64,000 nucleotides of DNA from Pseudomonas sp. PH1b (GCF_000633395.1 NZ_AYMU01000008.1:215140-279139); one strand, 5' to 3'; counted from the stretch's first letter, positions 1 to 11,191 are shown. The notes: generated by a model not told the origin, from the sequence alone. Translations and numbers: made by a program.

Positions 1-2406
1 CCTGGGCGCATTCCCGGAACCCGGCTCCTGGCGATCGACGTACCAGTAGCAATGCTTGACCGCTCGCGTGATACCCACATAGGCCAGGCGCAGGATCTCG
101 TCCTTCTGTGCGCTGTCATAGGGCTCGGCGTCGCCGTCCTTGCCCAGCCCGGCCATGCGATACACCTGGTTCTTGTAGGGCGAACCGCTCAAATGCTGGC
201 AATCACCCAACAGGAACACCGCGTCTGCCTGCAAGCCCTTTGCGCTGTGATAGGTCAGCTGTTTCAGCCGGCGAGCGGCAGGCGGCAAGCTAGAATCAAC
301 ATTAACTATTTGTGAAATATGCTGCTCTATCAATAGCTTATCGCTAGTTTTTCGAAACAGCATCAAGATCGAATCACCTTGCCGATAGTGCTCTTCCAGA
401 CGCTGGGCCAGGGCCTGATCGTCGCGATCCAGCACCTGCACCGGCCACAGCTCCCTCGGCTCGCCACTGGCCTTGGCCTTTTTTCCGGCGATGGCCGGGG
501 CCGCCCGGACGATATGCTCCGCGGCATCGATCACATGCTGATGGCTGCGATAGTTGTCGCTGAGCATCACCCGGGTGGTGCTCGGAGACGGGAACTCCTT
601 GTTGAATTCGATGAAGTACTTGGGCGAACTGCCGCGCCAGCCGTAGATCGATTGCCAGTCGTCACCGACGCAGAGCAAGGAGGAATGCTGCGCCCCGCGC
701 CCTACATGCAAGGCCGCGCCGCGGCTGCGGATCTCCTTGAGGCAGGCCTTGATCCAGGAGACGATCTGCGGCGATACGTCCTGGAATTCGTCGATCATCA
801 GGTGCGACATCGGCCTCAGGCAGGCGTCGCTCAGCAGCTTGAAGTTCTCCGGCGAACGTTCGCTGAACAGGGCGAACATCCGGTTGTAGCTCATGATGGG
901 CGGCGACTGATCCAGCAGATGATCCTCCAGGGCCCGCCAGAACAGGCTCAAGGCCTCGAAGAAATAACGATCGGGGTCGTTCTGGGCAAAGCTCATGTTG
1001 CCTACGGCTTCGCCGACATCCAGCCCCAGGTTCTCGATAAAACCGGCGGCGGCGACAAAACAATCCAGCAACGGCGCCGAGGCCAACTCACCCTTGACCT
1101 TGTAGTCGAAGCCTGGCCCGGCACTGACCTGCGCACTGAAAGCGCCCATCGAGCGTTTTGACGCCTCGTAACTATCAATCCAAATCAATGGCTTACGACA
1201 GAAAGCTTGAAACAGGGTGCGCTTTACCGCCCACTCGGCCCGCATCGTCAGCTTGGCCCCGGGCCGAGTGATCTGCGGGCTTTCCCGCGGGTCGAACCCG
1301 AGCACCACCCAGGCATCCAGCTCGGCGGCATAGCCGTGGCAATGAAAGGTCGAGCCGTTGATTTCAAAGCGCTGGCGTTGTGGCTCGATTCCTTTGATCG
1401 GCCAGGCACCGGCGCGGATCCACAGGTCCTCGACGGTGTCGCAGAGCTCCTCATCACGCTTGGCGGCCAGCTCGGTGACCGCCACGCGCTTTTGCACATC
1501 CGGGTGGTCGCGCTCCAGTTCCTTGAGCTGCAGGGCATGGCGCAACAAGGGTTTGAGCGCCAGGCGAAAACGCTCATCACTGCTATAAAGCCCCTGATAG
1601 CAGGCATTCAGCTGCTGGCGCTGGGCAGCATTGATCCGCAGATCGAAGGGATTGCTGTCCACCTCATCCTCGGCGCCCTGCAGGCGCTCGCTGAGGTTCT
1701 CGAAGGCCTGCAGGCGCTCGAACCCCGGCAAGCTGCGAACCATGGGCAGGATTCGCGAATGGAAGGTACGCACCAGGTCCCGGGCCTCCCGAGGGTTGAG
1801 CACCCGGCCCCACAAGGCAAAGACCTCCAGCAGCTTGCCGATGAAGTCCTTGCGCGACTCGCGGGTGAAGGTCACCACGGTCAGGGCATCCAGCTCGAAC
1901 CCCAGGTAGTGCACCAGCAGCAACAGGCGCAATACCAGCGAGGTGGATTTGCCAGCCCCGGCCCCGGCAATCACCGCGGTGGCCGGGGTGTCACTGAAGA
2001 TCATCTTCCACTGCGCAGCACTGGGCTGCGCCTGGGGCGGCAGCAAGCGGGCGACATCGGCCTTGAAGCGCTTCTTCACCTCGGCGCCCAGCGGCAGGCG
2101 CCAATCATCGAACAACCGGTCATCCACCCCCGGCGGCCGGTGCTCGGTGTCGCGACTGTCCCGAATCAGCAGCACCTGGCGGCCTTCCTCGAGCCCTTCA
2201 AGTCGCCCCTCCTGATAACCGTATTCCACCCCTGCCGTATGCCCGCTGCGAAAGCCGTCGGCCTGGCCGTGCAGCCAGGACGCCCGATGCTGGGCCCGCA
2301 GGCGATTCAGGCCATGCCCGAAAAAACGCGCCGCCAGGCGCTTGAGCCACGGCATCTGGGCCAGGGGCAGCAGTTCGGGGGGCAGATCGGGATTGTGTTG
2401 CGACAC
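1..2406 (-). CDS. UvrD/HelD-like superfamily 1 DNA helicase, C-terminus beyond window
   Basis: ATP-dependent SF1A helicase, continuing past the left edge; 802 codons are visible. Start is a GTG at 2406 preceded by GGAG (product begins MSQHNPDLPPELL). An N-terminal region of about 135 residues precedes the motor. Walker A is GAGAGKST at about residues 148-155; GDDWQSIYGWRG is the Walker B/motif II-III region; TYHSAKGLQADAVFLL is motif V; RLAYVGITRA, about 30 codons before the edge, is motif VI. The N-terminal extension and the GDDWQSIYGWRG wording resemble helicase IV (HelD) more than UvrD or Rep, but the family assignment is by motif only. The gene stands alone, divergent from the pirin gene. 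Its role in repair or recombination is inferred from the family. Confidence 0.9.
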   Translation of the reverse strand, partial: MSQHNPDLPPELLPLAQMPWLKRLAARFFGHGLNRLRAQHRASWLHGQADGFRSGHTAGVEYGYQEGRLEGLEEGRQVLLIRDSRDTEHRPPGVDDRLFDDWRLPLGAEVKKRFKADVARLLPPQAQPSAAQWKMIFSDTPATAVIAGAGAGKSTSLVLRLLLLVHYLGFELDALTVVTFTRESRKDFIGKLLEVFALWGRVLNPREARDLVRTFHSRILPMVRSLPGFERLQAFENLSERLQGAEDEVDSNPFDLRINAAQRQQLNACYQGLYSSDERFRLALKPLLRHALQLKELERDHPDVQKRVAVTELAAKRDEELCDTVEDLWIRAGAWPIKGIEPQRQRFEINGSTFHCHGYAAELDAWVVLGFDPRESPQITRPGAKLTMRAEWAVKRTLFQAFCRKPLIWIDSYEASKRSMGAFSAQVSAGPGFDYKVKGELASAPLLDCFVAAAGFIENLGLDVGEAVGNMSFAQNDPDRYFFEALSLFWRALEDHLLDQSPPIMSYNRMFALFSERSPENFKLLSDACLRPMSHLMIDEFQDVSPQIVSWIKACLKEIRSRGAALHVGRGAQHSSLLCVGDDWQSIYGWRGSSPKYFIEFNKEFPSPSTTRVMLSDNYRSHQHVIDAAEHIVRAAPAIAGKKAKASGEPRELWPVQVLDRDDQALAQRLEEHYRQGDSILMLFRKTSDKLLIEQHISQIVNVDSSLPPAARRLKQLTYHSAKGLQADAVFLLGDCQHLSGSPYKNQVYRMAGLGKDGDAEPYDSAQKDEILRLAYVGITRAVKHCYWYVDRQEPGSGNAPR

Positions 2407-2680
2407 GCGGACTCCAGGGTGTGAGGCTGAGCGGTAATGGTCGCCGGATTCTTTCATGGCATCCAGCGAATTGCTTGCAAGTCATTAACTTAAGCGATGA
2501 ACCGAAGGTTTGACAGCAGCTTGCGGGCAAAATAATCATCGAATTATACGATTGAATTCCAGCATTTTTTGCGCTTTTTATCGATCAATGACTGATAGAT
2601 GATGCACGCCATCAACCCACGGTTATCGTTCTCTGGCCCGCAATCCCGGCGCCATGACGAGCCCTTTTGAGGAGACGATC

Positions 2681-3376
2681 ATGCTTGAACTCAGACCCTT
2701 CAGCTCCCTGGGCGGCGCTCACCACGGCTGGCTGGATGCTCACCACCACTTTTCCTTTGCCGAGTACCACGACCCCAAGCGCATGCACTGGGGCAACCTG
2801 CGGGTCTGGAACGACGACGTGATCGCCCCCGGCACCGGCTTCCCGCAGCACCCGCACCGGGACATGGAAATCATCACCTACGTCCGCGAAGGCGCGATCA
2901 GCCACCAGGACAACCTGGGCAACAAGGGCCGCACCGAAGCCGGTGACGTACAGGTGATGAGCGCCGGCACCGGCATCGCCCACAGCGAGTACAACCTGGA
3001 AGCCACGCCGACCAAGATCTTCCAGATCTGGATCATTCCCAACCAGGCGGGTTCTGCGCCGTCCTGGGGTGCCAAGCCTTTTCCCAAGGGCCAGCGCGAG
3101 GGCTTCGTGACCTTGGCCAGCGGCAGGGACGGCGACGGGGAAAGCCTGCGGATTCGCGCCGATGCACGGCTGGTGGCGGCCAACCTGAAAGCCGGCGAAA
3201 CCGCCGAGTACCACCTGGACAGCGGACGCAGGGCCTATCTGGTGCCGGCCACCGGGGCGATCGAGATCAATGGCTTGCGCGCCGAAGCTCGAGACGGTGT
3301 GGCGGTACAGGATGAGCAGGTGCTGCGGGTAACCGCCCTGCAGGACAGCGAAATCGTCCTGGTGGACCTGGCCTGA
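2681..3376 (+). CDS. Pirin family protein (YhaK/YhhW-like bicupin)
   Basis: A bicupin of about 231 residues. The N-terminal cupin has the pirin metal signature: GTGFPQHPHRDMEIITYVREG supplies the His/His/Glu ligands, and the following SAGTGIAHSEYN supplies the fourth His. The second cupin half runs from about residue 130 to the end. E. coli YhaK/YhhW relatives have quercetinase activity or act as redox-sensitive proteins; the substrate here cannot be told from sequence. I chose ATG 2681 because GAGGAG lies 6 bases upstream, and because the frame's earlier ATG (2654) adds nine residues unlike the family start MLELRPF. A strong terminator follows, so it is probably a single-gene transcript. Confidence 0.9.
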   Translation: MLELRPFSSLGGAHHGWLDAHHHFSFAEYHDPKRMHWGNLRVWNDDVIAPGTGFPQHPHRDMEIITYVREGAISHQDNLGNKGRTEAGDVQVMSAGTGIAHSEYNLEATPTKIFQIWIIPNQAGSAPSWGAKPFPKGQREGFVTLASGRDGDGESLRIRADARLVAANLKAGETAEYHLDSGRRAYLVPATGAIEINGLRAEARDGVAVQDEQVLRVTALQDSEIVLVDLA

Positions 3377-3395
3377 ATCGCCGCGTGAAATGAAA

Positions 3396-3428
3396 AGGGG
3401 CGACCGTGATGGTCGCCCCTTTTTTTTT
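3396..3428 (+). terminator. Rho-independent terminator after the pirin gene
   Basis: A perfect 10-bp stem, AGGGGCGACC and GGTCGCCCCT, with a 5-base loop GTGAT and a run of eight T. It lies 20 bases after the pirin stop codon. Confidence 0.9.
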
Positions 3429-3550
3429 CGCCGGCGAGCCGGCTACAAAGACCGCGCAATGAACAACGACCGTAGGAGCTGGCTTGCCAGCGAAAGCGCC
3501 CGCAAGACCTGTATCCGTCTTAAGGGCCTTTTCGCCGGCCAGCCGGCTAC
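3428..3550. repeat. REP-type palindromic repeats between pirin and pgm
   Basis: Three related units: CGCCGGCGAGCCGGCTAC (about 3429-3446), TAGGAGCTGGCTTGCCAGCGAA (about 3473-3494, opposite orientation) and CGCCGGCCAGCCGGCTAC (about 3533-3550). This is the common Pseudomonas intergenic REP/REPIN family, and it fills the space between convergent genes. The divergent unit pair is typical of mobile REP doublets. No RAYT transposase gene lies in the window. Confidence 0.7.
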
Positions 3551-3555
3551 GCGGA

Positions 3556-5202
<1,647 letters not shown>

Positions 5203-5330
5203 GCAAAACCTCTGAAAAAGGATGGTTCGGGAATGGAGCGCAGTTTACTGGCAGTTTGACCACGGCGCGACGAAATCTATCCCGGTACAGCCCCGCCTTT
5301 TCGAGCTGACTCATGTAGGCGTTGGCTGGC

Positions 5331-5455
5331 GTAGGAGCGGGCTGTGTAGGAGCTGGCTTGTGTAGGAGCTGGCTTGCCAGCGAAGGCGCCTGCATGAGCA
5401 ACGCATGACCTAACGCACCCTTCGCCGGCAAGCAGCCTCTTCTACACAGGAGCCA
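5331..5455. repeat. REP-type repeat cluster between mexS and pgm
   Basis: Three tandem GTAGGAGC[TG]GGCT units start at 5331, 5346 and 5362. The last extends into GGCTTGCCAGCGAAGG, and an inverted partner, CCTTCGCCGGCAAGC, follows at about 5419-5433. The partial tandem duplication of the GTAGGAGCTGGCTTGT unit is unusual next to the 3428-3550 cluster and points to recent slippage or expansion. Confidence 0.65.
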
Positions 5456-5460
5456 GATGC

Positions 5461-5486
5461 AAAAACGCCAGGCTAAGCCTGGCGTT
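5461..5486 (-). terminator. Rho-independent terminator of mexS
   Basis: On the minus strand, AACGCCAGGC and GCCTGGCGTT form a 10-bp stem with loop TTA, then a run of T. It begins 7 bases after the mexS stop codon. Confidence 0.85.
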
Positions 5487-5492
5487 GGTCAA

Positions 5493-6515
5493 TCAGGCCG
5501 GTTCGACCTGCAGCGCGACCCGCTCACGGCATGGACACTCGTCCATGTAGCGGTGCGCCTCGACAAACTCGTTGAACGGGAACACCCGGGTCTTCAACGG
5601 CAGCAACACCCGGTCTGCGGTCAGCTGGTTGATGTCGCGCAACGCACGCTGCAACGCCACCTGGTCCTGAAGGATCCCCAGTTCCGGCTTGCCAGTGAAG
5701 TTGCCGATGCAGTGGACGAAGAACTGGATGTTCTTCTGGAACGCCGCACAGGCCGGGAACGGCGTCTGGTTGCCGCCTTGCAGGCCATACAGCACCAGGC
5801 TGCCGCGCGGCGCCAGGACATCACCGAGCATCGACATCTGCGGGCCACCGAGACCGTCGAACACCACGTCGACCCCACGATTGTCGGTGAGCTTGTTGAT
5901 CTGCATCAGCAGGTCCTGCTCTTCGGTGACGATCACCTTCTCGGCACCCAGGGACAACAGATACTCACGCTCTTGCGCAGTCTTGGTCGCGGCAATCACC
6001 CGCACACCCAGGGCCTTGCCCAACTGCACGAAGGACGGACCGGCGCAGTGGCTGGCGTCGGTCACCAGGGCAAACTGCCCGGGCTTGACCCGCGCCAGGT
6101 CGGCGTAGGCGAAATAGGCACACAGCAACGGCGTGTAATGCACTGCGGCCTCGATTGGGCTCAGGACATCGGGGTAACGGGTCAGGGCCGAGCGTGGCAG
6201 GACGATCTGCTCGCCATACACCGGGTAGTCACTGGGGCTTTGCGCGGGAAAGCTGGCGACCTTGTCACCAACGGCAAGGTCATCGACGCCCTCGCCCACG
6301 GCGGTGACCACACCGGCCATTTCATGTCCGAGACCGGACGGCAGCCGGGCATGGGACGACGCCAGGTTCTGCCGCCAGAGCACGTCATACCAGCTGATAC
6401 CGATGGCTTCGACTCGTACCTGCACTTCGCCTGGGGCAGGCAACGAGGCCGCATGCTCTTCGCATTTGAGCACCTCGGCCGGGCCAAACTTGTGAAAACG
6501 AATCGTGCGGGACAT
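5493..6515 (-). CDS. mexS: MexS, zinc-free MDR-type oxidoreductase
   Basis: A 340-residue medium-chain dehydrogenase/reductase of the quinone-oxidoreductase branch, very close to what I recall of P. aeruginosa MexS: it opens MSRTIRFHKFGPAEVLKCEE and contains ISWYDVLWRQNLA and ALVTDASHCAGPSFVQLGKALG (NADPH-binding Rossmann segment). In P. aeruginosa, MexS limits a metabolic or electrophilic signal, and its loss switches on MexT and the MexEF-OprN pump. ATG 6515 follows ACGAGG at 6-base spacing; a TTG at 6530 would add five residues and lies on top of that ribosome site. The gene is divergent from mexT, the same arrangement as in P. aeruginosa, and a terminator follows it. Confidence 0.92.
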   Translation of the reverse strand: MSRTIRFHKFGPAEVLKCEEHAASLPAPGEVQVRVEAIGISWYDVLWRQNLASSHARLPSGLGHEMAGVVTAVGEGVDDLAVGDKVASFPAQSPSDYPVYGEQIVLPRSALTRYPDVLSPIEAAVHYTPLLCAYFAYADLARVKPGQFALVTDASHCAGPSFVQLGKALGVRVIAATKTAQEREYLLSLGAEKVIVTEEQDLLMQINKLTDNRGVDVVFDGLGGPQMSMLGDVLAPRGSLVLYGLQGGNQTPFPACAAFQKNIQFFVHCIGNFTGKPELGILQDQVALQRALRDINQLTADRVLLPLKTRVFPFNEFVEAHRYMDECPCRERVALQVEPA

Positions 6516-6578
6516 CGCAAACCTCGTCAAATTAACCTCTAATGCCGCGAACTTTATCCGGGCTTTGAAAGCAAGACT

Positions 6579-6616
6579 ATCAGTGCCTATTAATAGTCGA
6601 CATGTCTGTCATTGAT
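6579..6616. promoter_or_regulatory. Candidate LysR-type operator between mexS and mexT
   Basis: The 269-base divergent gap has the perfect palindrome CTATTAATAG (6587-6596), followed by GTCGAC. It is framed by ATCA (6579) and TGAT (6613). MexT targets in P. aeruginosa carry a nod-box-like motif with ATCA and GTCGAT elements. The elements here are similar but the spacing does not match, so this is only a candidate. Confidence 0.3.
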
Positions 6617-6784
6617 TTCGTGCCCTTGGAAATCAGGGCGTACAGCCTGCCGGAGCACTGCCCGACTACAAACAAACAACATTTAGCCGGTGCAGAGTAC
6701 CAGCCTTTACCCGTAAGATTCACGCCGACCTTTGTACTGATAGGGTCGCTACCGTCAAGTTCGCTGACTCTGCCAGGACTCCAG

Positions 6785-7699
6785 ATGAATCGTAATGACC
6801 TGCGTCGTGTCGACCTGAATCTGTTGATCGTGTTCGAAACACTGATGCACGAACGCAGCGTGACCCGCGCCGCCGAGAAACTCTTCCTTGGCCAGCCGGC
6901 GATCAGCGCCGCCCTCTCGCGCTTGCGCAACCTGTTCGATGACCCACTGTTCGTGCGCACTGGCCGCAGCATGGAACCTTCGGCCCGGGCAGTGGAAATC
7001 TTCGCCCTGCTGTCGCCGGCCCTGGACTCGATCTCCACCGCAGTCAGCCGCGCTGCCGAATTCGACCCGGCCACCAGCACCGCGGTGTTTCGCATCGGCC
7101 TCTCCGACGACGTCGAGTTCGCCCTGCTGCCGATGCTGCTCAAGCGCCTGCGGGCCGAGGCCCCGGGCATCGTGCTGGTGGTACGCCGGGCCAACTACCT
7201 GTTGATGCCATCGCTGCTGGCCTCTGGCGAGATCTCCATCGGCGTCAGCTACACCGCCGACCTGCCGGCCAACGCCAAGCGCAAGGTGCTGCGGCGCAGC
7301 CTGCCGAAACTGCTGCGCGCCGACACCGTGCCCGGACCTTTGACCCTCGACGACTTCTGCGCCCGCCCCCACGCCCTGGTGTCCTTTGCCGGAGACCTCA
7401 GTGGTTTTATCGATGAAGAGCTGGAAAAACTCGGGCGCAAACGTCATGTGGTACTGGCCGTACCGCAGTTCAACGGCTTGAGCACCCTGCTGGCCGGCAC
7501 CGACATTCTCGCCACCGTGCCCGACTACACCGCCGAAGCGCTGACTGCTGCCGGCGGTGTGCGCGCCGAAGACCCGCCGCTGCCGGTGCGCAGCTTCGAA
7601 CTGCACATGGCCTGGCGCGGCTCCCAGGACAATGATCCGGGGGAGCGCTGGTTGCGTTCGCGGATTCAGATGTTTTTTGGCGACCCTGAGAGTCTTTGA
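6785..7699 (+). CDS. mexT: MexT, LysR-type transcriptional activator
   Basis: A 304-aa LysR regulator. The N-terminal winged HTH is about residues 5-65 (NLLIVFETLMHERSVTRAAE, then LFLGQPAISAALSRLRNLFDD) and the effector-binding domain follows. The wording follows P. aeruginosa MexT closely (e.g. FRIGLSDDVEFALLPMLL). In that species it activates mexEF-oprN and mexS and lowers quorum-sensing output. ATG 6785 with AGGA upstream gives the 304-aa form; an in-frame ATG at 6602 would add 61 residues that do not look like protein. The frame is intact, without the 8-bp duplication known in some P. aeruginosa lineages. No pump genes follow: the next 300 bp are non-coding and an accessory island begins. 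Confidence 0.92.
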   Translation: MNRNDLRRVDLNLLIVFETLMHERSVTRAAEKLFLGQPAISAALSRLRNLFDDPLFVRTGRSMEPSARAVEIFALLSPALDSISTAVSRAAEFDPATSTAVFRIGLSDDVEFALLPMLLKRLRAEAPGIVLVVRRANYLLMPSLLASGEISIGVSYTADLPANAKRKVLRRSLPKLLRADTVPGPLTLDDFCARPHALVSFAGDLSGFIDEELEKLGRKRHVVLAVPQFNGLSTLLAGTDILATVPDYTAEALTAAGGVRAEDPPLPVRSFELHMAWRGSQDNDPGERWLRSRIQMFFGDPESL

Positions 7700-8153
7700 G
7701 GGCTTCACGCATGCTTGTTAGCTGATCATTTCTGCCTTTTCCTAGCCTCGAAGAGCCATTTACTTCCAGCTAATTGCTACATTTGGGGCATATTTGAGGG
7801 CATGCTTTGGATGGTTTGAAAAAGGATGCCCCCAACCGAAAATGCTCAGCGCTTTCGGTAATCTGCCTACCACGCTGTTCCTCATCGGTGGCAAAGACTG
7901 TCTTCGCAGTGATTTTTCGCTTTCCAGAGTACTCCCGAAAGTAAGATTTATCTCAAGTGCCAAATACAGCGCAGGTGCCAAATCCGGCATCGACTCACAG
8001 ACACCTTCTGGGGTTTCTGCGCGGCTCCTGCGTCTCTCATCAGCTCGTGAAGCATAAGCGACAAGTGCTGGATGAACGGCATGAGTACATTTGCACCCTC
8101 AATGATTCACGCATCACTATTCACGCCACGAGCTTCAACCAATAGCGGAAAAC
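7700..8153. other. Gap between mexT and the island, no convincing gene
   Basis: 454 bases that are visibly less GC-rich than the flanking core genes. Short open frames exist on both strands (about 7760-7990 minus and 7794-8057 plus), but neither has a recognisable motif, good codon pattern or ribosome site. It probably marks the left edge of the accessory region. Confidence 0.5.
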
Positions 8154-8688
8154 TCAGAGCGCGATCAGCCGCTGCTCGCCCGCCTCGATCATCTTGGGAA
8201 TGAAGTCCGGATCGTCGGATGTCTTGGGAACATGCGAGGAGCTGTTGATGCGATCCAAATGGGCCTTGATCTCGTGAACAATGCGCATCGCGTCCTTCTC
8301 CGACCACCACTGCGTGAGCTGCCCTGCAATCTGGTCGACCCCGTAACCAAGCTTGGAGATCTCAAGCAGCAGCCTGGTCGTCAGCCTGAGGTGGGTGTCG
8401 AAGCTCGCGAACAGATACTGTGCTTCTGTGCGGTGCGGGTCTTTATTGTCTAGGCGAATGAAGTCACTCAGGTGGGTGATGTCCCAAGCCGCGTTCTTCA
8501 CCCCCCGCTATCGCAGCAGCACGGTCTTTTGCGCTCTTGTCCTTGAACACGTTCTTACGCGACGGCGAGTGTGTTCCGAGGTAGACACAAGCGAGCATGA
8601 CTGCAGGCCCGGCAAAGATATGGCTGCTGCCCATCCAAATGGCCTGAAAAATGGCTGACCAGCACCGGGTGCCTTTCGAATCACGCAT
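8154..8688 (-). pseudogene. Frameshifted unknown gene
   Basis: Two minus-strand frames read as one protein split at a run of six G near 8505. The first part (to about 8508) contains GSSHIFAGPAVMLACVYLG and FKDKSAKDRAAAIAG. After removal of one G it continues as KNAAWDITHLSDFIRLDNKD, later KLGYGVDQIAGQLTQWW, and ends at the stop at 8154. The downstream frame alone would be 115 aa starting from a GTG. I recognise no family. The coding-like composition on both sides of the G run is the evidence for a frameshift. A sequencing error or a real short downstream gene are the alternatives. Confidence 0.4.
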
Positions 8689-8830
8689 CGACCTGTTGTG
8701 CCTGCTAGATCACCTGATGCGCAAGCGTGTACCTTTTGGGGTGGATGGCATAAGCCCCGCCCCGTCCGATGACGTTGCCCTGCTGACCGCAAGCGACGAA
8801 CTCTCAGGGCCGTTCATCGAGCTGTCGTAG
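8651..8830 (+). CDS. Hypothetical small protein, 59 aa
   Basis: A small open frame with a sensible codon pattern: it opens MADQHRVPFESRIDLLCLLD and ends SDELSGPFIELS. It overlaps the 5' end of the minus-strand frameshifted gene by 38 bases. There is no clear Shine-Dalgarno sequence, only GGCCTGAAAA. I recognise no family. It is either a small island gene or a fragment. Confidence 0.3.
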   Translation: MADQHRVPFESRIDLLCLLDHLMRKRVPFGVDGISPAPSDDVALLTASDELSGPFIELS

Positions 8831-8995
8831 TAGGCCCCCCAGCCTTGGATTGTGCGTGAGTGTAGTAGGCCGTACGCAGGAATAGGCAGCAGAATTTGAC
8901 ACAGGAAAGATTGCCAGTAGCGCATTCAATCTGTGATTGCATGATGCCATGCGGGGCAACGGGGCAGCCAAGATTGACGGCCCCTGGATACGGCC

Positions 8996-11176
8996 TCAGG
9001 CCTTTCTCTTGGCCAAATGGATATGATTCTCCGATACCAAAATGATCGATTCCGGGTTGCCAATTTGGATATATTTCAAACACTCGGGCAAAGCAAATTC
9101 TTCTCGCATGATTTGTTTTATCCTGGCCGGCGTCTGTCCAGTGACAGTACTGGTATTATGAATAATTTCTTCATGCCAGTTTTCACTTAGGGGGTCCAGT
9201 CGACTACCTGAGTAAAAATTCAGTCGAGATTTGACCTTGGCGCCAAGGTTAAATTTATTCTTGAGCAGGTCAAAAAATTCGCTATAAAAAGTCCTTTTTA
9301 TCATTCCAGATACAAAACTCGACCAGCGCACACTTGTTCCGTTATTTTTGTCTAGGCGCTCTGGTAGGTATAGTTTTATTCTAAGCAAAAGACGCGCTAT
9401 AAATGTAGATGCTTCATCGCTAAATATTGGTAGCGCACTCGCCAAAACTGTTTTTGCACCACAAAGGAGAAAAGCGGCGGCGGTGGAGTTATGATTCCTG
9501 TCTATGGGGCTAGTATCACAAGAACTAAGAATAACGATAGGAGAAGCGTTAAACTTTCCAACCAGATCATATATGGATACTAGTTCATCTCTCAGTTGTA
9601 ATACACCGGATCCATTTTCACTGTGACCTCCATGCAAATCAAAAATCGTGATTGCACAATCATTACTTCTCAATTGCTCCAGCAGATCTTCGGTATTCGC
9701 CACGTTGCACCACTCTATTTTCATGTCCAGAGGATCATGAGAGGGCACATCTCGCGAAAGATTATTAAGCTTCAGGTGCTCATCCAGCTTTCCATTACCA
9801 GCTATTGAATCCAAAAACAATGCAACTTTGTTCTTTAGATGATCTTTGATTTCATCATCATCCTTGAAGGAGCTGATAATCTTTATTTTTGTAACAGAAT
9901 CGATGGTCAGACAGATTTGCTCGTTATCAAGAAGTGCATGCGTTGCTGCCACACCTGGAGAAACCGGAATTCTACTTACTTCATGCCGAACCATCAGCGG
10001 CAGGCCATTCTGGCTTGCCCATTCGATGGGCAGATTTGAAATGATTTTAACACTGGATGTGTAGGCATCCTGTATCGTTTTCAGCAAGGGTAGCGTATTT
10101 CTCGAAAGCTCATCAGTGAGCGAAAGCACAACTTTGTTAACATCTTGCCAGTTGTTTTTTCTATCTAACACCCCAACATTTTTTAATGCATCATAAATGG
10201 AACCATTTACCAAGCGCAACTTAATGCACGGTATCGCATAGCTAGAGGCGTACACTGAAGTCAATACTTCAATAAGATTTCTTTCCTGGCGATAGTGCTC
10301 TAAATAAAAATTTTTGCTTACATCGAAATTTGTTTGGCTGCGATTGATTAAATTAATTGCTTCGCAAAACGCATCGGCGTCGTCGCACCCCTCTTTCCTT
10401 AAATTATTCTCGGTATACAGCTCTGGCCGAATCAAAGTATTGAGGTCGCTGGACAGATCACTGATCACAATATCATTGTGAGGTAGCCATACTATGGGCG
10501 TCAATTTTTCTAGAATGTGAGCACGGATCAAACTGACGAACTGCATAGGTTCAAACACGCGCCCTTGATCATAATCACCACTTGCCTCTTTAACATCGTA
10601 ATCTACTCTCAACGAGCTCAGCACGCTCATACTCGCGGTATTAAATATGCTTTTTTCAAAAATATGATCCAGCGCCAACCTCTCGTCAGTGGTATTTAAG
10701 TCGCAAGCATCTTTTATACCAAGAAATATTTTCTTATCATCGGAATTCAGTCGATCCGCACAAGCATTGACTTTCTGTAGCAGGCTCGAAGTATTTAACT
10801 CGTTAAATTCTATTAAGTTATCATCAGCAAGCCCTTTGCGACCATTTAAAACCCCTATCGCATCTGATGGGAGTTCGGCAATTTGATCCTGGTGCTGCAT
10901 AAATACAACGTTAAATTTGTACGGAGAGAGCCACACATCTTTACAGGAAGACAGGAACTGTATTTTGTATCCATTTAAAATACCACTCAAGCGATTGCTG
11001 ATCAGGTGTTCTTTGTCGTAGAAGAACTCAGACAAATCCTTGGGGAGCGTACAGATCTTCTCTAAGATATTGACATTATCAACAAGGAACTGATCATATT
11101 GATTGAATAACGACTGCGCTCCATCTTTATTCGTGATGATAATATAGCAAAGGGTGTTAACAGTAAGTACATTCAA
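8996..11176 (-). CDS. CHAT-domain (caspase-fold) protease, last gene of the four-gene operon
   Basis: 726 aa. The C-terminal third (about 480-620) has the CHAT peptidase signature. The histidine is in IFDLHGGHSENGSG (His515/His518, most likely His518), and the nucleophile is Cys553 in IVILSSCDT. The typical STAAAFLLCGAKTVLASALPI follows. CHAT domains are clan CD cysteine proteases related to caspase and separase. The first 400 or so residues match no domain I can name and could sense or bind a partner; SRIPVSPG at about 401-408 may be a linker into the CHAT domain. The only in-frame start is TTG 11176, 15 bases after the stop of the MBL gene, with AAGGA about 11 bases upstream. The rare start and weak spacing may keep translation low. 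The gene is visibly AT-rich (many AAT, ATA and TTA codons) beside the GC-rich core. Function as a suicide or defence effector is inference. Confidence 0.85.
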   Translation of the reverse strand: MNVLTVNTLCYIIITNKDGAQSLFNQYDQFLVDNVNILEKICTLPKDLSEFFYDKEHLISNRLSGILNGYKIQFLSSCKDVWLSPYKFNVVFMQHQDQIAELPSDAIGVLNGRKGLADDNLIEFNELNTSSLLQKVNACADRLNSDDKKIFLGIKDACDLNTTDERLALDHIFEKSIFNTASMSVLSSLRVDYDVKEASGDYDQGRVFEPMQFVSLIRAHILEKLTPIVWLPHNDIVISDLSSDLNTLIRPELYTENNLRKEGCDDADAFCEAINLINRSQTNFDVSKNFYLEHYRQERNLIEVLTSVYASSYAIPCIKLRLVNGSIYDALKNVGVLDRKNNWQDVNKVVLSLTDELSRNTLPLLKTIQDAYTSSVKIISNLPIEWASQNGLPLMVRHEVSRIPVSPGVAATHALLDNEQICLTIDSVTKIKIISSFKDDDEIKDHLKNKVALFLDSIAGNGKLDEHLKLNNLSRDVPSHDPLDMKIEWCNVANTEDLLEQLRSNDCAITIFDLHGGHSENGSGVLQLRDELVSIYDLVGKFNASPIVILSSCDTSPIDRNHNSTAAAFLLCGAKTVLASALPIFSDEASTFIARLLLRIKLYLPERLDKNNGTSVRWSSFVSGMIKRTFYSEFFDLLKNKFNLGAKVKSRLNFYSGSRLDPLSENWHEEIIHNTSTVTGQTPARIKQIMREEFALPECLKYIQIGNPESIILVSENHIHLAKRKA

Positions 11177-11191
11177 TGCGCATCCATCCTT

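Noticed and set aside
379..2424. Plus-strand open frames over the helicase
   Set aside because: The minus strand has all SF1 helicase motifs in one frame to the window edge; these are shadows.
6602..6784. Upstream ATG extending MexT by 61 residues
   Set aside because: The extra residues do not resemble a LysR N-terminus and cover the divergent promoter; ATG 6785 gives the known 304-aa form.
8500..8510. Six-G run as a phase-variation switch
   Set aside because: Too short for slipped-strand switching at useful rates; decay or read error is more likely.
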